Assembly (NCBI GenBank): GCA_007134625.1
Contig: SLKL01000424.1
Location: forward strand, 1 to 6,196
Direction of reading: 5' to 3'
Length of the DNA stretch: 6,196 nt
Source: Saprospiraceae bacterium
GTDB lineage: Bacteria; Bacteroidota; Bacteroidia; Chitinophagales; Saprospiraceae
Shown in pieces: positions 1 to 5,396 of the stretch. The position numbers were made by a program, and so were the translations under genes. Position 1 is the first letter of the stretch. Each line of letters starts with the position of its first letter. The notes under the pieces are model-generated. The model did not search any database and was not told where the DNA came from. It saw only the letters and a list, made by a program, of their open reading frames with translations.

Positions 1-74
1 ATCGGTTATTCATCAGCCCTATCTTATTTCTCATTATCAAGAGATAATTAAAATGTAATCTTTAGACATATGCC
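1..74. other. Left flank of hmgA; possible tail of an upstream gene
   Basis: All three plus-strand frames are open from the window edge and close at stops ending at 44, 51 and 58. An upstream gene could end here, but the fragments are 14 to 18 residues long and none is recognisable, so no gene is called. A short inverted repeat, ATTATC-AAGA-GATAAT, occupies 33-48. It has no T-run after it, so it is not a standard terminator. It lies about 27 bases upstream of the proposed hmgA -33 element. Confidence 0.3.
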
Positions 75-105
75 TTGGAAATAGCTGTTAAATGTTGTAA
101 TTTTG
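75..105 (+). promoter_or_regulatory. Bacteroidota-type promoter for hmgA-hppD
   Basis: A TTG at 75-77 (-33 element) is separated by 20 bases from TAATTTTG at 98-105, an exact match to the TAnnTTTG -7 consensus of Bacteroidota. Transcription would begin near 111-114 and leave a leader of about 12-15 bases before the ATG at 126. This placement argues against translation starting at the TTG at 75, which would lie upstream of the transcript. The match is by eye; no transcript data support it. Confidence 0.55.
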
Positions 106-125
106 GCTTTTCAAAATTTCGATAT

Positions 126-1280
126 ATGCACTACTATAAATTAGGAGAAATTCCTCGCAAACGTCATACTCAGTTTAGAAAAAAAGATGGCTCGCTATAC
201 AGTGAAGAACTTTTTTCAACTGAAGGTTTTAGCCACAACTACTCTAATCTTTATCACACCCACCCACCTACTCAAATCATCCAAGTTGGTGATCCAAAAG
301 ACGTAAGACCAGAAACAGTGCACGACCGACAGCTTAAACACCGCTGTCTGATGGGATATCAGATTGCTCCGGCTGATGACTATTTGCAAAGTCGAAAACC
401 TGTTCTGATTAACAACGATTGTAAAATTATCCTCGCAGCACCGAAAAAAGGAAATGATCAGTATTTCTTTAAAAATGCTGATGCTGACGAGGTTATTTTT
501 ATACATGAAGGTACCGGAAAGCTGAGAACTCAGTACGGTAATCTAAAATTCAAATACGGTGATTATGTAGTAATTCCACGGGGCACCATATACAAGATCG
601 AATTCGACACTCCTGACAATCGTTTACTTATAGTGGAGTCATACAGCCCTGTCGTAACACCGAAGAGATATCGCAATCAATTCGGACAGTTATTGGAGCA
701 CTCTCCTTTTTGTGAAAGAGACATCATTAAACCATCTGAGTTAGAGACCCATGAGGAAAAAGGAGAATTCCTTCTTTACATAAAAAAAGAGGATAAAATG
801 TATCCCTACCACTATCAAAATCATCCTTTCGGGGTAATAGGTTGGGATGGATTTGTTTATCCCTATATTTTTTCCATACATGACTTTGAGCCGATAACCG
901 GCAGGATACATCAACCACCACCGGTTCATCAGACCTTTGAGGCGAGGAATTATGTGATTTGTTCCTTTGTACCGAGGTTATATGATTATCATCCGCTTGC
1001 CATTCCAGCACCTTATAACCATTCTAATATTGACAGCGATGAGGTGTTGTATTACGTAGATGGTGATTTTATGAGCAGAGATCATGTTGAAAAAGGCATG
1101 ATTACTCTTCATCCGGGTGGAATACCACATGGACCACATCCGGGAACTGTGGAGAAGAGTATTGGAAAAAAAGAAACCAAGGAGCTGGCAGTTATGATCG
1201 ATACATTCAGACCACTGTTGATGACTACTCATGCTGCCGGAATTGAAGATAAGGACTATTATAAAAGTTGGATAAAATAA
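126..1280 (+). CDS. hmgA: Homogentisate 1,2-dioxygenase, Bacteroidota short form
   Basis: This cytoplasmic non-haem Fe(II) enzyme opens the ring of homogentisate with O2 to give 4-maleylacetoacetate in tyrosine and phenylalanine breakdown. The product is 384 residues from the ATG at 126, shorter than the roughly 430-445 residues of proteobacterial and animal enzymes but usual for the Bacteroidota branch. The frame stays open back to a TTG at 75, but the family-like N-terminus (YYKLGEIPRKRHTQF) begins at the 126 ATG and a promoter overlaps the longer start. An N-terminal cupin-like half spans roughly residues 119-157. The C-terminal metal-site cupin includes HQTFEARN (268-275), NHSNIDSDEV (298-307) and IPHGPHPG (333-340). 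By family knowledge H299, E306 (or D305) and H335 should bind iron. hppD follows after 7 bases, so the two are very likely cotranscribed. No Shine-Dalgarno sequence is visible. Function is secure; the start is well supported. Confidence 0.95.
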   Translation: MHYYKLGEIPRKRHTQFRKKDGSLYSEELFSTEGFSHNYSNLYHTHPPTQIIQVGDPKDVRPETVHDRQLKHRCLMGYQIAPADDYLQSRKPVLINNDCKIILAAPKKGNDQYFFKNADADEVIFIHEGTGKLRTQYGNLKFKYGDYVVIPRGTIYKIEFDTPDNRLLIVESYSPVVTPKRYRNQFGQLLEHSPFCERDIIKPSELETHEEKGEFLLYIKKEDKMYPYHYQNHPFGVIGWDGFVYPYIFSIHDFEPITGRIHQPPPVHQTFEARNYVICSFVPRLYDYHPLAIPAPYNHSNIDSDEVLYYVDGDFMSRDHVEKGMITLHPGGIPHGPHPGTVEKSIGKKETKELAVMIDTFRPLLMTTHAAGIEDKDYYKSWIK

Positions 1281-1287
1281 TATAATA

Positions 1288-2412
1288 ATGGAAACTTTAA
1301 CCCAAACATCAGCCAGAACGGCAAAAGATACTTTTCCTATTAATGGGACAGATTATATTGAATTCTATGTAGGTAATGCAAAGCAGGCCGCCATGTACTA
1401 TCAGGCTGCTTTTGGCTATGAATTGATCGCATATAAAGGTCCCGAAACCGGGGTTAAGGATACAGTTAGTTATGTTCTACAACAGAACAAAATCAGATTG
1501 GTATTGACCTCTGCATATGAACCTGATCACGAGATCCTGAAACACGTTCAATTGCATGGAGATGGAGTAAAAGTGCTAGCACTTTGGGTTGATGATGCAA
1601 GAGATGCATACAATAAAGCAGTAGAAAGAGGTGCTAAATCAGCTTTTGAACCCTATGTGATCAAAGACGACCAAGGAGAAGTTGTTCTTGCCGGAATCCA
1701 TACCTATGGTGAGACGATTCATACACTTGTAGAAAGAAAAAACTATAATGGTGTTTTCATGCCTGGGTTTGAAGCGAGAACAAGCTTAAGAAAAGTCGAA
1801 GGAGTGGGTCTGAAGTACGTAGATCACTGTGTTGGAAATGTAGAGCTCGGTGACATGAACAAATGGGTAAAATTCTATCAGGATGTTCTCGGATTTAAAC
1901 TTCTGATTACTTTTGATGATAAAGACATATCCACAAAATACACTGCTCTGATGAGTAAAGTGGTATCCAATGGAAATGGCTACATTAAATTCCCTATCAA
2001 TGAACCGGCTCAAGGCTTGAAAAAATCCCAGATTGAAGAGTATCTTGACTTCTATAAAACTGCCGGTGTGCAACACATTGCTGTAGAGACAGATAATATC
2101 ATTGATACAGTTGGAAAGTTACGGGCTAATGGAGTAGATTTTTTATACGTACCGGATAATTATTACGAGGATTTACTCGACAGGGTTGGGGAGATTGATG
2201 AGTCAATTGAAGACCTTAAATCCCAGAATATTCTTGTGGACAGAGATGATGAGGGCTATTTACTGCAGATTTTTACAAAACCTGTCCAAGACCGTCCTAC
2301 TCTATTCTATGAAATCATTCAGCGAAAAGGGGCAAGATCTTTTGGAAAAGGAAACTTCAAAGCCTTATTCGAGGCGATAGAAAGAGAGCAGGAATTAAGG
2401 GGGACTTTGTAG
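1288..2412 (+). CDS. hppD: 4-hydroxyphenylpyruvate dioxygenase
   Basis: This enzyme converts 4-hydroxyphenylpyruvate and O2 to homogentisate and CO2, the step before HmgA. The 374 residues form the usual two vicinal-oxygen-chelate halves: a degenerate N-terminal one (about 20-150) and a catalytic C-terminal one (about 172-345). The Fe(II) triad is visible as H180 (VDHCVGN), H263 (VQHIAVET) and E342 (LFYEIIQR). Other family signatures are FPINEP (235-240), LLQIFTKP with Q327, and the C-terminal helix SFGKGNFKALFEAIE (351-365) that closes the active site. Length and motifs are normal, with no sign of damage. The ATG at 1288 is 7 bases after the hmgA stop in an A/T-only spacer without a Shine-Dalgarno sequence, so it probably relies on the hmgA promoter. 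I see no clear terminator after the stop. Within the HPPD family the adjacent hmgA favours this role over hydroxymandelate synthase. Confidence 0.96.
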   Translation: METLTQTSARTAKDTFPINGTDYIEFYVGNAKQAAMYYQAAFGYELIAYKGPETGVKDTVSYVLQQNKIRLVLTSAYEPDHEILKHVQLHGDGVKVLALWVDDARDAYNKAVERGAKSAFEPYVIKDDQGEVVLAGIHTYGETIHTLVERKNYNGVFMPGFEARTSLRKVEGVGLKYVDHCVGNVELGDMNKWVKFYQDVLGFKLLITFDDKDISTKYTALMSKVVSNGNGYIKFPINEPAQGLKKSQIEEYLDFYKTAGVQHIAVETDNIIDTVGKLRANGVDFLYVPDNYYEDLLDRVGEIDESIEDLKSQNILVDRDDEGYLLQIFTKPVQDRPTLFYEIIQRKGARSFGKGNFKALFEAIEREQELRGTL

Positions 2413-2932
2413 GGAGGCAGATACTGATTAATGAACACCGATTAACGATTTACGATTTCAGAAGTGTTTTTGGTTTAGAACAATATCTATAAATAAGTTC
2501 TACATTGGACGATATTGAACTTCTATATTTGAGTATTTTTACGCGTTCCCAACCAAGTTGGTGAATATTTTGCTTGTCTCGTCCTAAGACGTAGGCTTTT
2601 CCCTGCACCCATTAATTCTTAAAAAGATTAGACAGGATTGTCAATTAAAAAATTCTAAGGAGAATGAATAATTAAAAATATTAAAGATATTCTTAAGTTA
2701 TTTTCGATATCAGTTATTTGCCTAATACAACAAAATGAATCTCAACTGTATTATGACTTTTACCTTTTGTAGACTTAGCTCAAGCATTTTCATATAGTCT
2801 GAATTCTTTACGCTCCATTCAACTTCAAACCCTTAATTTCAAAAGTTAAGGTTGTTATAAAGAATTTTTTCAATGCCAAAAAACTAAGATATTTGTAGTC
2901 GAGAATGAAACGTATATCTATTATTCAGACAC
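2413..2932. other. Gene-poor 520-base spacer with repeat debris
   Basis: No convincing gene is present. The left end carries a heptamer repeat (2440-2460). Further on are a short palindrome, ACCAA-G-TTGGT (2552-2562), a CGTC-CTAA-GACG hairpin (2580-2591) and a weak hairpin, CCTTAA / TTAAGG (2831-2836 and 2846-2851). An isolated TATATTTG at 2524-2531 matches the -7 box but precedes no gene start. Minus-strand open stretches at 2450-2608 and around 2710-2830 are short, lack ATG starts or recognisable domains, and are interrupted by stops. The spacer may hold decayed mobile or coding sequence. I see no standard terminator for hppD. Confidence 0.6.
2440..2460. repeat. Three tandem heptamers GATTWAC-like
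   Basis: Three contiguous seven-base units read GATTAAC, GATTTAC and GATTTCA, each differing from the next by one or two bases. A further GATTAAT begins at 2426, out of phase. The block lies 27 bases after the hppD stop. Its role is unknown; it could be slippage-generated low-complexity sequence or the end of a dispersed repeat. Confidence 0.6.
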
Positions 2933-3475
2933 ATGTACTCCCTAAGTAATTACATTTTTTTAGCTTTTTTTCTAGTCTTTTCTACAACCATTATTTTTTC
3001 TCAGGAAAAAGTAAATTGGATGTCCTTTGAGGAAGCATTAACAGCTCATGAGATAGAGCCAAGAAAAATCCTGATAGACATGTACACCGATTGGTGCGGA
3101 TGGTGCAAGAGAATGGACGAAACGACCTTTGGAGATGAATCTATAGCGCGTTACATAAATGAAAATTTTTACCCTGTAAAATTCAATGCTGAATCCCGTA
3201 ATGACATCCACTTTCAGGGTGAAAAATACAGTTTTGTACAAAAAGGAAATCGCGGTTATCATGAATTTGCTATAAAATTATCGGAACAATTAGGAAGGTT
3301 AAGTTTCCCTACTGTTGTATTTTTAGATAAAAATTTGAGTATCATTCAACCCATTGCAGGTTTCATAGATCCTGATCAATTTGCTCCCATAATTAATTAT
3401 ATTGCCGGGGGATTTTATCTTCAAACTCCCTGGAAAAAATTCGAAAAAGACTTTGATGGATTGGTTTTTAATTAG
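2933..3475 (+). CDS. Secreted thioredoxin-like protein (DUF255/thioredoxin_7 type)
   Basis: The 180-residue product starts with a hydrophobic signal segment (about 8-22) and a likely cleavage site after FS, before QEK (residue 24), so the mature domain should act in the periplasm. A thioredoxin fold follows: strand ILIDMYTD (46-53), the active site WCGWCKRM with C55 and C58, and the cis-proline loop SFPTVVFLD with P126. The sequence resembles small Bacteroidota thioredoxin-family proteins that share the YTDWCGWCK, GYHEFA and FPTVVFLD signatures. It probably does thiol-disulfide exchange, but the partner is unknown. The ATG at 2933 is the first start in frame: a stop sits at 2906-2908 and no ATG, GTG or TTG lies between. 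Unusually, the signal n-region (MYSLSNY) has no Lys or Arg. Transcription may come from the long upstream spacer; only an imperfect box (GATATTTG, 2888-2895) is seen. Confidence 0.82.
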   Translation: MYSLSNYIFLAFFLVFSTTIIFSQEKVNWMSFEEALTAHEIEPRKILIDMYTDWCGWCKRMDETTFGDESIARYINENFYPVKFNAESRNDIHFQGEKYSFVQKGNRGYHEFAIKLSEQLGRLSFPTVVFLDKNLSIIQPIAGFIDPDQFAPIINYIAGGFYLQTPWKKFEKDFDGLVFN

Positions 3476-3483
3476 TCCGAATA

Positions 3484-3498
3484 AAAAAGTTACTTTTT
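3484..3498. terminator. Weak A/T palindrome after the thioredoxin-like gene
   Basis: AAAAAGT-T-ACTTTTT forms a perfect 7-base inverted repeat around one base, starting 9 bases after the stop codon. The loop would consume the inner pairs and the stem is nearly all A-T, so as a terminator it is weak. It could act on either strand. No better candidate lies between this gene and lpdA. Confidence 0.25.
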
Positions 3499-3586
3499 CA
3501 TCTAGCATTCAAATCAGACCAATGTAATTTCCCATATTTGGATAGTGAAATAAATTTTCACGTCAGGAATAATAGGATAAATACCT

Positions 3587-3594
3587 TATCTTTG
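3587..3594 (+). promoter_or_regulatory. Bacteroidota -7 promoter element for lpdA
   Basis: TATCTTTG is an exact TAnnTTTG match followed by a C-G-C context. It lies 27 bases before the lpdA ATG, which predicts a start site near 3600 and an A-rich leader of about 20 bases. No clear TTG is at the expected -33 distance; the nearest T-rich stretch is at about 3555-3560. Confidence 0.55.
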
Positions 3595-3621
3595 CGCTGT
3601 TTTTAAAAAAAAATTTACAAA

Positions 3622-5019
3622 ATGGATTTTGATTTAATAGTTATAGGTAGTGGACCTGGTGGATATGTTGCTGCAATCCGTGCGTCCCAATTAGGAATGA
3701 AGACAGCAGTTGTCGAAAGAGAATCTCTTGGCGGTATTTGTTTAAATTGGGGATGTATTCCTACAAAAGCATTATTAAAAAGTGCTCAGGTTTTTGAATA
3801 CATCAATCATGCTTCTGACTATGGGATTAGCATTTCTGAAGCAAAAGCTAATTTTCCGGAAATGATCAGTAGAAGTCGCGGTGTAGCTAACGGGATGAGC
3901 AAGGGTATTCAGTTTCTATTCAGAAAAAATAAAATTACCGTTCTGGATGGTCATGGAAAATTGCTACGTGGCAAAAAAGTAGAGGTAACTGATGAAAAAG
4001 GTAACGCAAAAACTTATTCAGCAAAAAATATCATCGTCGCTACTGGTGCAAGAGCAAGGGAACTACCAAATATTCCTATCGATGGAAAAAATATCATAGA
4101 ATACAGAAAAGCTATGTCTCTCGAAAAGCAACCTGAATCAATGGTTGTAGTCGGGGCAGGTGCTATCGGGTCTGAGTTTGCCTATTTTTATAACTCTATT
4201 GGCACAAAAGTTACCATAGTTGAATATATGGAGCAAGGTCTTGTCCCAAGAGAAGATGCTGATGTTTCCAAAGAGCTGACAAAAGTTTTTAAGAAAAAAG
4301 GAATGGAAGTTCTTGCTAACAGTGCAGTAGAAAAAGTTGATGTAAAGGACGGAAAATGTACCTTGGAGGTAAAAAATAATAAATCCGGTAAAGTGACGAA
4401 ATTAGAATGTGATGTCGTTTTATCTGCCGCCGGAATTACACCCAATACAGAAAATGTTGGATTGGAAACTCTGGGAATTAAGACGGACAGAGGTTACGTA
4501 AAAGTTGATGAATACTACCAGACCAACGTGCCAGGAATTTATGCTATCGGTGATATTATACCGGGACCAGCATTGGCTCACGTTGCCAGTGCAGAAGGTA
4601 TCCTTTGTGTTGAAAAAATTGCCGGCATGAAGGTTGAACCAATTGATTATAACAACATCCCATCCTGTACTTATTGCCATCCTGAAGTTGCATCTGTAGG
4701 ATTAACTGAAGCACAGGCAAAGGAAGCCGGTTATGAATTAAAAGTTGGTAAGTTTCCTTTTTCTGCATCAGGTAAAGCCAGTGCAGCCGGTGCTAAAGAA
4801 GGTTTCGTCAAGCTGATTTTTGATGCAAAATATGGTGAGCTATTAGGTGGTCATATGATAGGATATAATGTAACTGAAATGGTAGCCGAACTGGTTGCTG
4901 TTAAAAAACTTGAAACTACAGGTCACGAACTCATCAAAACAGTACATCCTCACCCCACTATGAGTGAGGCAGTTATGGAGGCAGCTGCAGCTGCTTATGA
5001 TGAGGTGATTCACTTGTAA
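3622..5019 (+). CDS. lpdA: Dihydrolipoyl dehydrogenase (E3)
   Basis: This FAD flavoprotein reoxidises dihydrolipoamide on 2-oxoacid dehydrogenase complexes and the glycine cleavage H protein, passing electrons to NAD+. The 465 residues have the standard order. The FAD-binding GSGPGG comes first (9-14). The redox disulfide sits in GGICLNWGCIPTK (C40 and C45), and ATGARA is at 140-145. The NAD-binding GAGAIGSE spans 178-185, and the second FAD motif YAIGDI spans 307-312. The C-terminal dimer domain ends with HPHPTMSEA, in which H444 and E449 form the active-site pair reached from the other subunit. CxxxxC spacing and the HPxxSE motif favour lipoamide dehydrogenase over mercuric or glutathione reductase. 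Nothing is truncated. The gene stands alone here, without E1, E2 or lipoyl-protein genes, so which complex it serves cannot be told. It has its own -7 box. Its probable terminator lies almost 290 bases downstream, beyond an inserted-looking element. Confidence 0.96.
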   Translation: MDFDLIVIGSGPGGYVAAIRASQLGMKTAVVERESLGGICLNWGCIPTKALLKSAQVFEYINHASDYGISISEAKANFPEMISRSRGVANGMSKGIQFLFRKNKITVLDGHGKLLRGKKVEVTDEKGNAKTYSAKNIIVATGARARELPNIPIDGKNIIEYRKAMSLEKQPESMVVVGAGAIGSEFAYFYNSIGTKVTIVEYMEQGLVPREDADVSKELTKVFKKKGMEVLANSAVEKVDVKDGKCTLEVKNNKSGKVTKLECDVVLSAAGITPNTENVGLETLGIKTDRGYVKVDEYYQTNVPGIYAIGDIIPGPALAHVASAEGILCVEKIAGMKVEPIDYNNIPSCTYCHPEVASVGLTEAQAKEAGYELKVGKFPFSASGKASAAGAKEGFVKLIFDAKYGELLGGHMIGYNVTEMVAELVAVKKLETTGHELIKTVHPHPTMSEAVMEAAAAAYDEVIHL

Positions 5020-5028
5020 TTCAAATAA

Positions 5029-5049
5029 ATGAGTCCACTACGAAAACCC
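5029..5049 (+). repeat. Left terminal inverted repeat of the structured element
   Basis: It pairs with 5269-5288: the outer 11 bases are perfect, followed by one mismatch at 5040, a CGAAA block, one extra A and CCC. It begins 9 bases after the lpdA stop codon. Confidence 0.7.
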
Positions 5050-5268
5050 TTTTCGTCATGAAAATGAGCGAAAAATTCAAGATCGAGGAAGAGGATGAAC
5101 GAACGATCCCATGAGGGAGAAGATCCAGGGGATCTTCAAGTGAGAGAACCGCAAAGCGGGAGGGTGGCCCGCAGGCGTAGCCATCTCGTCCCAAAAGACG
5201 AGACGTTGAGGCTAGATTTTTCCTGATGACGAAGATATTGGATTTTGCAGCAATTTGTAATAGAAGGG

Positions 5269-5288
5269 GGGTTTCGGAGTGGACTCAT
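5269..5288 (-). repeat. Right terminal inverted repeat of the structured element
   Basis: This is the reverse complement of the left end, preceded inward by a run of G (5266-5271) that gives the CCC block on the other strand. It ends 18 bases before the stem of the lpdA terminator. Confidence 0.7.
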
Positions 5289-5306
5289 AAACAGAACTTA
5301 CTAAAG

Positions 5307-5332
5307 GCCGGATAAATCATCCGGCTTTTTTT
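5307..5332 (+). terminator. Rho-independent terminator
   Basis: A perfect 7-base stem, GCCGGAT / ATCCGGC (5307-5313 and 5319-5325), encloses the loop AAATC and is followed by seven T. An A-rich stretch before it (5303-5305) can pair with the T-run, so it may work weakly in reverse. It is the best candidate to end lpdA transcripts, which would then carry the whole structured element in the 3' untranslated region. Confidence 0.88.
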
Positions 5333-5370
5333 ATGTAATATAAGTCACAAACAGAGGTGGATATTTAGAT

Positions 5371-5378
5371 TATTTTTG
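5371..5378 (+). promoter_or_regulatory. Bacteroidota -7 promoter element for the UPF0324 gene
   Basis: TATTTTTG matches TAnnTTTG exactly and lies 18 bases before the GTG start at 5397, predicting a leader of roughly 10 bases. It is downstream of the strong terminator, as expected for a fresh transcription unit. No TTG is visible at the -33 distance. Confidence 0.5.
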
Positions 5379-5396
5379 CAGCATAACCTAGTTTAA

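Larger units (their letters stand above)
5029..5288. mobile_element. MITE/REPIN-like structured element with terminal inverted repeats
   Basis: The ends are ATGAGTCCACT (5029-5039) and AGTGGACTCAT (5278-5288), a perfect 11-base inverted repeat. It continues imperfectly inward to 5049 and 5269 (GAGTCCACT, CGAAA and CCC blocks, with one mismatch and one extra base). Two more arms pair inside: TTCGTCAT (5052-5059) with ATGACGAA (5226-5233), and GAAAAAT (5070-5076) with ATTTTTC (5216-5222). The core holds several hairpins: GATCG/CGATC (5081-5108), GAAGATCC-AGG-GGATCTTC (5119-5137), CCGC-AAA-GCGG (5149-5159) and TCTCGTC-CCAAAA-GACGAGA (5184-5203). The last is closed by TAGCC/GGCTA (5178-5182 and 5210-5214). 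Core GC is near 57% over 5081-5210 by hand count. No transposase is encoded. If the ends are set at 5031 and 5286, an AT dinucleotide flanks both sides and could be a target duplication. It could equally be a structured RNA; its family is not recognised. Confidence 0.6.

Noticed and set aside
727..1011. Minus-strand open frame of 94 codons within hmgA
   Set aside because: It is an antisense shadow of the conserved C-terminal half of HmgA and has no recognisable features of its own.
2524..2531. TATATTTG, an exact TAnnTTTG match
   Set aside because: No gene starts within a sensible distance downstream and the TTG elements upstream are at the wrong spacing. A chance match is likely in AT-rich DNA.
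2450..2608. Minus-strand 52-codon open frame starting with GTG
   Set aside because: It has no ATG and no recognisable domain, and it ends inside the heptamer repeat. An open run of this length is expected by chance in AT-rich spacer. It could be a coding relic but cannot be supported as a gene.
2656..2672. AAGGAG followed by ATG, resembling a ribosome binding site and start
   Set aside because: The frame stops after two further codons, the spacing is too short, and Bacteroidota rarely use Shine-Dalgarno sites.
2710..2830. Minus-strand open stretch of about 40 codons containing EVEWSVKNSDYMK
   Set aside because: It looks protein-like, but it is bounded by nearby stops in all directions and no family is recognised, so it stays only a possible relic.
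5029..5288. CRISPR array or tRNA reading of the hairpin-rich block
   Set aside because: There are no regularly spaced direct repeats, and no cloverleaf with T-arm and anticodon consensus could be drawn.
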